From assembly GCA_963704335.1 (NCBI GenBank), contig OY969889.1, forward strand, positions 806,001 through 870,000: a DNA stretch of 64,000 nt, in the 5' to 3' direction. Within the stretch, counting starts at the first letter, position 1, and each line of letters starts with the position of its first letter. The notes under the pieces are model-generated. The model was given only the letters and a program-made list of their open reading frames with translations. It was not told the DNA's origin and did not search any database. The stretch comes from PALSA-612 sp963704335 (GTDB lineage Bacteria > Actinomycetota > Thermoleophilia > Gaiellales > Gaiellaceae). Both the position numbers and the translations under genes were made by a program. This document shows, piece after piece, positions 24,167 through 33,139 of the stretch.

Positions 24167-26722
24167 ATGTCTGATGTCGTAGAGCCGCTCGGCGCAGGCC
24201 GTATCGAGTCGCGCGAGCTCGAGCAGGAGATGCGCTCGAGCTACCTCGACTATGCGATGAGCGTCATCGTCGGCCGCGCGCTGCCCGACGTGCGCGACGG
24301 GTTGAAGCCCGTCCATCGCCGTGTGCTGTGGGCAATGCACGACGCCGGGCACCAGCCGAACCGTCCCTACGTCAAGTGCGCCCGGGTGACGGGTGACGTC
24401 ATGGGCAAGTACCACCCACACGACTCCAGCTCGATCTACGACGCCCTCGCACGGCTCGTGCAGTCCTTCTCGCTGCGCTACCCGCTCGTCGACGGCCAGG
24501 GGAACTTCGGCTCGATCGACGAAGACCCGCCCGCCGCCGAGCGCTACACCGAGTGCCGGCTCACGAAGCTGGCGACGGAGATGCTCCGCGACATCGACAT
24601 GGACACGGTCGACTTCGTCCCGAACTACGACGAGTCGCGGAAAGAGCCCATTCCGCTGCCGGCGCGGTTTCCGAACCTTCTGGTCAACGGCTCGTCGGGA
24701 ATCGCGGTCGGAATGGCGACCAACATTCCCCCGCACCACCTCGGTGAGACGATCGACGCGGTCGTGGCGCTGATCGACAAGCCGACCGCGAGCGTCGAGG
24801 ATCTCATGGCGCATGTGAAAGGCCCCGACTTCCCGACTGGCGCCATCGTCGTCGGCCGGTCAGGCATCCGCGACGCCTACCGGACCGGCCGGGGGCGGAT
24901 CGTCATGCGGGCGCGGGCGCATGTGGAGGAGCTGCGCGGAGGCAAGAACGCGATCATCGTCAGCGAGCTCCCGTACGGCGTGAAGAAGGGTGGCGAGGGC
25001 GGCGTGATCGCGAAGATCGCCGACCTCGTCCGCGAGAAGGTGATCACCGAGGTCTCCGACCTCCAGGACTACTCGGACAAGAGCGGCATGCGCATTCAGA
25101 TCGAGCTCAAGCGCGAGGCGATCCCACAGGTCGCTCTCAACAAGCTGTTCAAGCACACCGCGCTCCAGACGACGTTCGGTTTCAACGCAGTCGCGCTCGT
25201 CGACGGCGTGCCCCGGACGCTCTCTCTGCTCGAGTTCGTCACGCACTACCTCGACTTCCAGAAGCAGGTCGTCACCCGCCGCTCGCAGTACGAGCTGCGC
25301 CAGGCGCTCGCGCGAGCACACGTGCTCGAGGGGTATCTCATTGCGCTCGACAACCTCGACGAGGTGATCGCCCTCATCCGCGCTGCCGACGACGCCGACG
25401 AGGCTCGCGCAGGCCTTGTAGAGCGGTTCGAGCTCAGTGAGCTCCAGGCCCAGGCGATCCTCGACCTCCGGCTCCGGGCGCTCACGGGGCTCGAGCGCAA
25501 GCGGGTCGAGGACGAGTACAAGGACCTCCAGGAGCGCATCACCGAGCTGCGGACGTTGCTCGGCGACGAGGCGAAGATCGCCGCGCTGATCAGGGAGGAA
25601 CTGCTCGAGATCAAGGAGATCTACGGCAAGGGAGACGATCGCCGCACGGAGATCGCGGCTGCCGAGGGCGACTTCGAGCTCGAGGACCTGATCGCGGAGG
25701 AAGACATGGTGATCGCGATCACGCGCTCCGGGTACATCAAGCGGCTACCCGTGACGACGTATCGCGAGCAGCGGCGTGGCGGAGTTGGCGTGATGGGCAT
25801 GGACCTCAAGGACGAGGACTACATCGAGCATCTCTTCGTTGCGTCGACGCACGACTACATCCTCTTCTTCTCCACGAAGGGGAAGGTGTACCGGCTCAAG
25901 GTGCACGAGCTGCCGCTCGGCGCGCGGCAGTCGAAGGGCCGAGCAATCGTCAATCTCTTGCCCTTCACGCAGGACGAGCAGGTGAAGACGGTCATTCGCA
26001 CGCGCGACTTCTCGGAAGCGAAGTACCTCGTGCTGGCGACGCGCAAAGGCATCGTCAAGAAGACGGAGTTCGGCCAGTACAACACGCCGCTCAAGTCGGA
26101 GGGCATCATCGCCGTGAACCTCCGCGAGGGTGACGAGCTCGTCGATGCCTTCCTCACCCATGGCGAGGACGACGTCTTGCTCGTCTCGCGCAAGGGCCAG
26201 GCCATTCGCTTCCCCAACGGCGCAGTGCGATCGATGGGCCGGGCGACCGGCGGCGTGATCGGCATGAAGCTGCGCGCAGGGGACGAGGTAATCGCCGCGA
26301 TGATCGCGGACGACAGCGCCGACCTGCTCGTGGTGACCGAGAACGGTTATGGCAAGCGAACGCGTATGTCCGAGTATCCGCGCAAGGGTCGGGGGGGCAT
26401 GGGCGTGCAGACGGTGAAGTTGACCGAGGCCAAGGGCAAGCTGGCGGGCGCCATGCCCGTTCGCGAGGGCTATCAGGTGATGCTGATCTCCACGAGCGGC
26501 CAGGTGATCCGCATGCCGACCGAGGGCATTCGCCGCGCTGGCCGCTCCACGCAAGGCGTGATTGTCATGCGCCTGCGGGAGAAGGGCGAGCAGGTGTCCA
26601 GTCTCGCACCGGTCATGGAGAGCGAGAACGGCACCGACGTGGTCGCGGATGCCGACGCGGAGCCGGCGCCTGCGGGCGACGCCGAGCCCAACCCCGAGCC
26701 CGCGGAAGAGGAAGAGAGCTAG
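24137..26722 (+). CDS. gyrA: DNA gyrase subunit A
   Basis: An 861-residue subunit with the breakage-reunion domain (SSYLDYAMSVIVGRALPDVR, and the active-site Tyr in AAERYTECRL equivalent to E. coli Tyr122). A C-terminal beta-pinwheel carries the GyrA box QRRGGVG. Translation probably starts at ATG 24137, six nt after AAGGAGG. Both lie in the dispersed repeat, so the protein gains MGEPWVPPSK. ATG 24167 is the ancestral start but has no SD. The quinolone-pocket segment reads HPHDSSSIYD where E. coli has HPHGDSAVYD. The acidic tail is rich in Glu, Pro and Ala. Confidence 0.97.
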   Translation: MGEPWVPPSKMSDVVEPLGAGRIESRELEQEMRSSYLDYAMSVIVGRALPDVRDGLKPVHRRVLWAMHDAGHQPNRPYVKCARVTGDVMGKYHPHDSSSIYDALARLVQSFSLRYPLVDGQGNFGSIDEDPPAAERYTECRLTKLATEMLRDIDMDTVDFVPNYDESRKEPIPLPARFPNLLVNGSSGIAVGMATNIPPHHLGETIDAVVALIDKPTASVEDLMAHVKGPDFPTGAIVVGRSGIRDAYRTGRGRIVMRARAHVEELRGGKNAIIVSELPYGVKKGGEGGVIAKIADLVREKVITEVSDLQDYSDKSGMRIQIELKREAIPQVALNKLFKHTALQTTFGFNAVALVDGVPRTLSLLEFVTHYLDFQKQVVTRRSQYELRQALARAHVLEGYLIALDNLDEVIALIRAADDADEARAGLVERFELSELQAQAILDLRLRALTGLERKRVEDEYKDLQERITELRTLLGDEAKIAALIREELLEIKEIYGKGDDRRTEIAAAEGDFELEDLIAEEDMVIAITRSGYIKRLPVTTYREQRRGGVGVMGMDLKDEDYIEHLFVASTHDYILFFSTKGKVYRLKVHELPLGARQSKGRAIVNLLPFTQDEQVKTVIRTRDFSEAKYLVLATRKGIVKKTEFGQYNTPLKSEGIIAVNLREGDELVDAFLTHGEDDVLLVSRKGQAIRFPNGAVRSMGRATGGVIGMKLRAGDEVIAAMIADDSADLLVVTENGYGKRTRMSEYPRKGRGGMGVQTVKLTEAKGKLAGAMPVREGYQVMLISTSGQVIRMPTEGIRRAGRSTQGVIVMRLREKGEQVSSLAPVMESENGTDVVADADAEPAPAGDAEPNPEPAEEEES

Positions 26723-27522
26723 CCGCGCAGTCTCGCCGCCGCTTCTTCGGGCGGCAGAGGGTTCACGTGGATGCCGGCACCGAGCTCGATGCCGGCCGGG
26801 ACCGTCAGACGCGGCACGAGGTGGAAGTGCCACCAGGGCCCGTCGTGGAGCCAGAGATTGGCAGGCACACCGTGCTCGACCGCTCGCAGTCGCCGAAGGG
26901 CTTCTGCGGCCGCCTGGAGTGCCGCTGCCAGCCGTTCGCTGGTGAAGGCGCCCGCCTCTGGTTCGACCGGGGCGATTCGCATCTCGTAGGGGTCTGAGGA
27001 GACGGCGGGGCAGACCACGGTGACTCCGTGGCGCTCGAGCACGCGCTCGCCGTCGAGGACCGCGTCCATCTCGTCTTCGATCACGACGGCAGGCGGAGGC
27101 TCCTGTAGCCAGACGAGCTGCGAGTGCGTATGCGGGAGACTGGAACCGGCGATCCGTCCCTCGTTCACGATCGCGTGCACGTAACGCGCTCCCCGGCGCG
27201 GGATCGCCAGGCCTCCGCGACAAGGGCAAGCGCTTCGTCAGAGAGGTCGGTGATCGAGCGCACGTGCTCGGGAGCGTGCACGACGACCTCCTGCCGTTCG
27301 AAGGCGGGATAAAGGTTCGGCACGACGCGCACCTGCCAGTCTCCGTCTTCCGGCAGCCGCAGCGTCTCGGGCGGAGTGCGATCCTCGCGCCCAGCGCAGA
27401 ACGGGCATTCGTCGAGCTCGCCAGGATCCGGCGGCGGCTCAAGGTTGCGGAAACGCTCCCGGCCGCCTGGCGCGTTCCGGGGCGACCACCACGAGGCGGC
27501 CGGATAGCGGATCGCGGCGCAC
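26719..27522 (-). pseudogene. galT: Galactose-1-phosphate uridylyltransferase-like gene with two frameshifts
   Basis: Three frames together encode a GalT-like protein: RRDPLSGRLVVVAPERARRP, then DECPFCAGREDRTPPETL to VVVHAPEHVRSITDLSDEAL, then YVHAIVNEGRIAG with the catalytic SLPHTHSQLVW and WWHFHLVPRL. One missing base near 27456-27478 and another near 27184-27190 would restore a single frame of about 268 codons. The last frame alone (26719-27180) is open for 153 codons. The start may be GTG 27522, or CTG 27540 overlapping the upstream TGA. Either the sequence is wrong or the gene is decaying. Confidence 0.8.
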
Positions 27523-27536
27523 CTCGGCCGCTCCGT

Positions 27537-28315
27537 TCAGCTGGGTTCGTTCTTCTTCTCGACGTGCTCGAGGAAGGGCTTGAGCAGGTCGATGGGAGCG
27601 GGAAAGACGATCGTCGAGTTGTTGGATGCGCCGATCTCCAGCAACGTCTGGAGGTAGCGGAGCTGGAGTGCGATGGGAGCCTTTCCCATCACGATTGCCG
27701 CTTCCGTGAGCCGCTCGGCAGCCTGGAACTCACCCTCCGCGTTGATGATCTTCGCCCGCCGCTCACGCTCGGCTTCGGCCTGACGTGCCATCGCGCGCTG
27801 CATGTCGGACGGAATCTCGACGTCCTTCACCTCGACGATCGAGACCTTGATGCCCCAGGGGGCCGTTGTCTCGTCGATGATCTCCTGGAGGATCGAGTTG
27901 ATCTTCTCGCGCTCGGACAGGAGCTCGTCGAGCGAGTGCTGGCCGAGCACCGAGCGCAGTGTCGTCTGCGCGACCTGTGACGTCGCCACCATGAAGTTCT
28001 CCACCTGGACGACGGAGTCCGAGGCGTCGACGACGCGGAAGTAGCAGACGGCGTTCACGCGCGCCGGGCACGTTGTCCTTGGTGATCACTTCCTGCGGCG
28101 GGATCATCAGCGTGATCGTCCGCAGGTCGACCGCGAACCATCTTGTCGACGATCGGGATGAGGAAGATCAGTCCCGGCCCTTTCGGCGCGCCGAGCAGGC
28201 GGCCGAGCCGGAAGATGACACCGCGCTCGTACTCCCGCAGCACCTTGATCGCGGCGCTGAGCACGAGGATGACAAGGACTGCGATTACGGCGACGACGAT
28301 CAGGGCAGCGAGCAT
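27537..28315 (-). pseudogene. SPFH/band-7 (stomatin-like) membrane protein with two apparent frameshifts
   Basis: The N-terminal frame (28315 to about 28132) gives a membrane anchor and REYERGVIFRLGRLLGAPKG followed by LIFLIPIVDKMVR. The middle frame reads TITLMIPPQEVITKDNVP. The last frame (from about 28064) reads VNAVCYFRVVDASDSVVQVE to QRAMARQAEAERERRAKI. Removing one base near 28131-28133 and one near 28063-28067 restores about 258 codons. Slipin/stomatin genes are classical partners of nfeD, which lies directly upstream. The reading-frame damage is probably sequence error. Confidence 0.85.
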
Positions 28316-28345
28316 CGGGGTCCTTTCAGAGGGTCGATCGGGATC

Positions 28346-29650
28346 CTATGTTGTCTCGGGTGCGCCACCGGCGGGACGAACGCGGAGCCGCAGTCCGTCC
28401 TCGACGTCCTCGACGACGACCGTGTCGCCGGTCGCGAGCGGTTCACCGTCTGCGGACTGGGCCTGCCACAGCTCGCCATTCACCGCCACGAGACCGCCGC
28501 GGCGCACGACACCCGGCGTTCCGACGAGGCTGGAGGTGCCAACAGCGACGGGTTGCCGCCGCACCTGGACGACCTTGGCGACGGCGAAGGCCATGAAAAG
28601 CGTGACCGAGCCGGCGATCGCGATCGCCACCGGCAGCGACACCTGGTACGTATCGCCCGCGGGGTCGAAGAGCAACAGGGCGCCGAAGACGAACGACGCC
28701 GCTCCCGCCAGCGCGAGCGCACCGTGGCTGTTCACGAAGGGCTCCGCCGCCCAGAAGCCGGCGGCTAACACCATCAGCAGCACGCCGGCCCAGTTGACGG
28801 GCAGAACCTGCAGCCCGTAGAGGCCGATGATGAGGCAGATGCCGCCGAGCGTGGCGGGAAAGACCAGGCCGGGGTTATAGAGCTCGACCACGATGCCGAG
28901 CACGCCGAGCGAGAGCATGAGGGCGATGATGTTCGGGTCGATGAGCGTGTCCAGAATGCGCTTCCAAAGGCCCATCTCGACCTCGGTCACGTCGGCGCCG
29001 GCGGTCTCGAGCACGAGCCCGCGCGGGACGGTCTCCATGCCGTCGATCTTGTTCAGCAGTGCCGGAAGGGTCGGAGCGATGACATCGATTACGTCCATCT
29101 CGAGCGCCTCGCGTGCGCTGAGGTTGGAGCCGATCCGGACCGCCGAATCGGCCCACTTCGCGTTGCGCCCGTGCTCCTTCGCGAGCGCGCGCAGCTGGGC
29201 GGCAGCGTCGTTGATCACCTTGCGCCGTAGGTCCTTCTGGATGTCCTCGCCACCGATCGAGATGGGCGTGGAGGAGCCGAGGTTCGTCTGCGGCGCCATG
29301 GCGAGGATGTCGGCCGCCTGGCCGATCCAGACCCCGGCGGAAGCAGCCCTGGCGCCGTCTGGCGCGACGTAGACGACCACCGGAATGTCCGACGCGAGCT
29401 CCTTCTTCACGATGTCGCGCATCGACTCAGAAAGGCCGCCTGGCGTATCGAGCACGATGACGACGGCGTTGTAGCCGCCTTCGTTTGCGCGGTCGATCTG
29501 ATCCTCGACGTACGTCGCCGTCACGGGGTTGATGTCGTTGTCGAGATGGACGGCGAGCACCCGCGGTGTGGCCGCCGCCGCCGTCTGTGCGAGGACGAGA
29601 GCGGCGAACAGCGCCAGCGAGGTGAAAAATCCCCGCAAAACGGCAGGCAT
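28346..29650 (-). CDS. NfeD-family protein with ClpP-class serine protease domain
   Basis: A 434-residue long-form NfeD. A signal peptide (about residues 1-27) is followed by a ClpP-like domain (DNDINPVTATYVEDQIDRA, VVIVLDTPGGLSESM, DGARAASAGVWIGQAADI with the presumed nucleophile Ser). Several membrane segments follow, then a C-terminal OB-like NfeD domain (SLVGTPGVVRRGGLVAVNGE). In studied homologues the protease clips stomatin-like partners, and a stomatin-like gene follows here. ATG 29650 is used; GTG 29653 is adjacent. Confidence 0.92.
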   Translation of the reverse strand: MPAVLRGFFTSLALFAALVLAQTAAAATPRVLAVHLDNDINPVTATYVEDQIDRANEGGYNAVVIVLDTPGGLSESMRDIVKKELASDIPVVVYVAPDGARAASAGVWIGQAADILAMAPQTNLGSSTPISIGGEDIQKDLRRKVINDAAAQLRALAKEHGRNAKWADSAVRIGSNLSAREALEMDVIDVIAPTLPALLNKIDGMETVPRGLVLETAGADVTEVEMGLWKRILDTLIDPNIIALMLSLGVLGIVVELYNPGLVFPATLGGICLIIGLYGLQVLPVNWAGVLLMVLAAGFWAAEPFVNSHGALALAGAASFVFGALLLFDPAGDTYQVSLPVAIAIAGSVTLFMAFAVAKVVQVRRQPVAVGTSSLVGTPGVVRRGGLVAVNGELWQAQSADGEPLATGDTVVVEDVEDGLRLRVRPAGGAPETT

Positions 29651-29726
29651 CACTGTGCTCCACAACCTACCATCGCAGGTGCTTCTGGTTTCAAGCCGAA
29701 CGAGGAGAGGGCCGAAAGCACAACTG

Positions 29727-31616
29727 ATGAGAGTCCCCCTGATCGCAACGGCGCTTCTGTTCGCGGCTCCGGCGGCCGGGCATGCCGCCGATCCGTCGCT
29801 CTGGAGCCGCGACCTCCCGCTCGGTGCGAGCCGGGCTCCCGCAGCCGTCGGCTCGGAGCGGCCGTTCGACCTCGTTGGCGTGCACTGGCGTGGCAGCGGC
29901 CGCGTAGAGCTGCGCACGCGTGCGGTGCGCGGTGTGTGGACCGACTGGCGCGCGGCTGCGCCCGAGGCGGACGACCGGCCCGACCGCGGCGCATCCGAGC
30001 GCTCTCCCGCCGGCTGGAAGGTCGGCAGCCCGTGGTGGTCTCCCGACTCGACGCGCCTGGAAGTGCGCACCTTCGGCCGAGTGGCTCGAGTACGCGCTTG
30101 GTTCGTGCGCAGCCCGTCGGCGCGCGTCCCCTTGCGCACACTGGCGACCGCGGGCTCGCCGAGGATCATCCCTCGTAGCGCCTGGAACGCGAACGAGAGG
30201 ATCGTGCGGGCCGCGCCGCGCTACGCGTCGACGCTGCGCTTCGCCGTCGTCCACCACACAGCCGGCTCCAGCTCCTACGGGCCTGAGGAATCTGCAGCGA
30301 TCGTCCGTGGCATCGAGCTCTACCACGTGAAGGCCAACGGCTGGAACGACATTGGCTACAACTTCCTCGTCGACCGCTATGGCCAGGTCTTCGAGGGTAG
30401 GGGCGGAGGCATGCAGCGCAACGTCATCGGCGCGCACGCAGCAGGTTCCAACACCGGTTCCGTCGGCGTCGCCGTCCTCGGCACCTACTCGGCCAAGGCA
30501 CCGACGCGTGAGGCGGAAGACGCTCTCGGCAAGCTGCTCGCCTGGCGACTGGACGTCGGTCACGTCGACCCTGGGTCGTCCGCGATGGTCTCGTCCGGAG
30601 CCAGGCCGGCATATCTCCGTGCCGTCTCCGGACATCGCGATACCGGCTCCACGGCCTGTCCTGGCAACGCGCTGTACGCGCGGCTGGGACAGTTGCGAGA
30701 GGTGGCGCTGACCACCGGGCTCCCGAAGCTCTACGAACCTCGCATCAGCGGGCAGCTGGGACGGTGGCTGCGCTTCAAGGCGCGGCTCTCGGGGCCGCTC
30801 GGCTGGACGGTGACGGTATCTGACGCCGACGGGCAGGCGGTCGCCGAGAAGACCGGAACGGGCGACCGTATCTCGTGGTTCTGGAATGCCTCCGAGGTCA
30901 AGCCGGGTCGCTACACGTGGAAGATGGAGGCCGACGGTGTTCGTTCCGCCAGCGGCCTGCTCGGCGGCGCAACGCCGCTCGCACCCGCACCCGCACCCGC
31001 GGCGCCGCGGCCGCCGGTCGCGGCGGACCTCTGGCCACAGCCGCGCATCGTCTCGCCCGACGGCGACGGCTACGCAGACGCACTGACGGTGCGGTACACG
31101 CTCAGCGAGCCATCCACGGTCAGCGCCGAGCTGAAGGACGAGAGCGGGTCGATGGTGGCCTCCCTCGCGATCAACGTGCGCCAGGCGGCGGGAGCGCACG
31201 TGCTTCCGTGGGCTCCCGACGTGCTGTCGGACGGCCGCTACCGGCTGCTGCTCACGGCGCGCGGTGACAGCGGCCGGACAGCGAAGCTCGCCGACGACCT
31301 CGTCGTCCTGCGTTCGCTTGCCTGGCTGCGTGCGGATCCCGTCGACCTGTCCCCGAACGGCGATGGCGTCGGCGATTCCATCACGATCTCGTTCGAGGTC
31401 CGGCAGGCAGGAGCCGTCGCCGTGGAGATCAGAGACCGCGGCTACCCGCTGGCGCTCGTGCAGGCGGGGTGGCTCGAGGCGGGCTCCCACGCGACGCTCT
31501 GGAGCGGGCAGCTTGCCCAGGGGACGATCGAAGCAGGCACGTACAGCGTCTGGGTGACGCTCTCGACGGACATCGGCACAGTCACCCAGAAGGTCTCACT
31601 TACCGTTAGCGGTTAG
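29727..31616 (+). CDS. Secreted N-acetylmuramoyl-L-alanine amidase-like (PGRP) protein
   Basis: A 629-residue exported protein. The signal peptide (1-20, ending AAPAAGHA) is followed by an uncharacterised N-terminal region. The amidase-2/PGRP domain starts near residue 150 with IIPRSAWNANE and has the metal ligands of FAVVHHTAGSS, then WNDIGYNFLVDRYGQVFEGR and VSGHRDTGSTACPG. After an Ala-Pro linker come two FlgD-like Ig repeats, marked by SPDGDGYADALTVRYTLSEP and SPNGDGVGDSITISFEVRQA. It likely cleaves peptidoglycan. It is divergent from nfeD. Confidence 0.9.
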   Translation: MRVPLIATALLFAAPAAGHAADPSLWSRDLPLGASRAPAAVGSERPFDLVGVHWRGSGRVELRTRAVRGVWTDWRAAAPEADDRPDRGASERSPAGWKVGSPWWSPDSTRLEVRTFGRVARVRAWFVRSPSARVPLRTLATAGSPRIIPRSAWNANERIVRAAPRYASTLRFAVVHHTAGSSSYGPEESAAIVRGIELYHVKANGWNDIGYNFLVDRYGQVFEGRGGGMQRNVIGAHAAGSNTGSVGVAVLGTYSAKAPTREAEDALGKLLAWRLDVGHVDPGSSAMVSSGARPAYLRAVSGHRDTGSTACPGNALYARLGQLREVALTTGLPKLYEPRISGQLGRWLRFKARLSGPLGWTVTVSDADGQAVAEKTGTGDRISWFWNASEVKPGRYTWKMEADGVRSASGLLGGATPLAPAPAPAAPRPPVAADLWPQPRIVSPDGDGYADALTVRYTLSEPSTVSAELKDESGSMVASLAINVRQAAGAHVLPWAPDVLSDGRYRLLLTARGDSGRTAKLADDLVVLRSLAWLRADPVDLSPNGDGVGDSITISFEVRQAGAVAVEIRDRGYPLALVQAGWLEAGSHATLWSGQLAQGTIEAGTYSVWVTLSTDIGTVTQKVSLTVSG

Positions 31617-31646
31617 CGCGGAGGGGACAGGATGAATGCCGTCCCC

Positions 31647-31652
31647 TACACT
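31647..31652 (+). promoter_or_regulatory. Putative -10 box for the fab operon
   Basis: TACACT is 9 nt before the fabZ GTG. Just upstream, GGGGAC (31623-31628) and GTCCCC (31641-31646) form an inverted repeat that could be an operator or the terminator of the preceding gene. Confidence 0.4.
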
Positions 31653-31661
31653 TGACCGATC

Positions 31662-32126
31662 GTGGCTACGCCGTCCGGTCAGGTCGCAGATGTCGTTCGC
31701 GCGCCGTTCGGACGCGATGTCATCGAGTCCATCATCCCCCACCGCCACCCGTTTCTCTTCATCGACGAAGTGCTCGAGCTCGATCCGGGCGTGAGCGCGG
31801 TAGCCCGAAAAGTCGTCCGTGAAGGCGAGTGGTTTCTCGAGGGACACTTTCCCGGCCGGCCGATCGTGCCCGGCGTGATCATGGTCGAGGCGCTCGCTCA
31901 GACCTGCGCCATCGCCGTGCTCGTGAAGCCGGAGAATCGCGGGAAGCTGCCGCTGTTCGCAGGCATCGACAAGATCCGTTTCAAGCGCATCGTGTCGCCC
32001 GGTGACGAGCTGACGTTCTCCTGCGAGATCCTCGGTGGCCGCGATCGTGTGGGCAAGGGCGCCGTCGAGGCGCGCGTTGGCGGCGAGCTCGCCTGCCGCG
32101 GCACGTTGATGTTCGCGACCGAATGA
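31662..32126 (+). CDS. fabZ: 3-hydroxyacyl-ACP dehydratase FabZ
   Basis: A 154-residue hot-dog fold dehydratase. IIPHRHPFLFIDEVLEL contains the catalytic His, and GHFPGRPIVPGVIMVEALAQ contains the active-site region. It removes water from 3-hydroxyacyl-ACP in fatty acid elongation. GTG 31662 opens a five-gene fatty-acid operon, and its TGA overlaps the fabH ATG. Confidence 0.95.
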   Translation: MATPSGQVADVVRAPFGRDVIESIIPHRHPFLFIDEVLELDPGVSAVARKVVREGEWFLEGHFPGRPIVPGVIMVEALAQTCAIAVLVKPENRGKLPLFAGIDKIRFKRIVSPGDELTFSCEILGGRDRVGKGAVEARVGGELACRGTLMFATE

Positions 32127-33139
32127 TCGGCGCCGCCAACGGCAACCGGGTCTCCATCACGGGTCTCGGGACGTCGGTTCCCGACCGGGTGCTGACGAAC
32201 GACGAGCTGGCGCAGATGGTGGACACGTCGGACGAATGGATCGTGACGCGGACGGGAATCCACGAGCGACGCGTCGCTGCGCCCGAGGAGGCGCTCTCCG
32301 ACTTCTGCCTGCCCGCGGCCCGTGAGGCGCTCGAACAGGCAGGCGTCAGGGCGGAGGATCTCGACCTCGTCATCATCGCCACGGTCACGCCCGACATGGC
32401 ATTTCCAGCCACTGCCGCGCTCGTGGCCGACCAGCTGGGCGCCAGGAAGGCGGGCGCCTATGACCTCTCGGCCGGTTGCACGGGATTCGTCTACGCGGTG
32501 GCGCAGGCGTACGCGATGCTCGCCGCCGGAGTCGGCCGCCGCGCGCTCGTCGTCGGCGCCGACCTGCTCTCGAAGGTCGTCGACTGGTCCGACCGAGCGA
32601 CGTGCATCGTGTTCGGCGACGGAGCCGGCGCGGTGGTGCTCGAGCGCGTCGACCGTGGCGGCTTCCTGGGCTTCGAGCTGGGCGCCGATGGCTCGGGCGG
32701 CATGGAGCTCTACCTCCCCGCGGGCGGCTCGCGTAAGCCCGCGTCGAGTGAGACGGTTGCCGCCGGCGAGCACTTCGCGCGCATGAACGGCCGCGAGGTC
32801 TTCAAGTTCGCTACCCGCGTGCTCGTCTCTTCCGCGACCGAGCTGCTAGACGAAGTTGGTCTTACCGTGGACGACATCGACGTCTACGTGCCGCACCAGG
32901 CGAACATCCGGATCATCACCCACGCCGCGGAGAAGCTGGGCATTCCCGACGAGAAGGTCGTCGTCAACGTCGACCGCTACGGCAACACTTCGTCAGGCTC
33001 GATCCCGCTCGCCCTGGCCGACGCCGTGCGTGACGGCAGGCTGCGTGACGGGCGGATCGTGCTGATGACGGGAATGGGTGCCGGTCTCACCTGGGGCTCC
33101 GGCGTGATGGAATGGACTACGAATGGAGTTGCCGCATGA
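32123..33139 (+). CDS. fabH: Beta-ketoacyl-ACP synthase III (FabH)
   Basis: A 338-residue condensing enzyme that starts fatty acid synthesis from acyl-CoA and malonyl-ACP. The Cys-His-Asn triad is visible in YDLSAGCTGFVYA, VYVPHQANIRI and NVDRYGNTSSGSIPLA. ATG 32123 overlaps the fabZ stop, and its own TGA overlaps the fabD ATG. Whether it prefers acetyl-CoA or branched primers cannot be read from the sequence. A 2-oxoacid dehydrogenase cluster lies about 8 kb away. Confidence 0.96.
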   Translation: MIGAANGNRVSITGLGTSVPDRVLTNDELAQMVDTSDEWIVTRTGIHERRVAAPEEALSDFCLPAAREALEQAGVRAEDLDLVIIATVTPDMAFPATAALVADQLGARKAGAYDLSAGCTGFVYAVAQAYAMLAAGVGRRALVVGADLLSKVVDWSDRATCIVFGDGAGAVVLERVDRGGFLGFELGADGSGGMELYLPAGGSRKPASSETVAAGEHFARMNGREVFKFATRVLVSSATELLDEVGLTVDDIDVYVPHQANIRIITHAAEKLGIPDEKVVVNVDRYGNTSSGSIPLALADAVRDGRLRDGRIVLMTGMGAGLTWGSGVMEWTTNGVAA

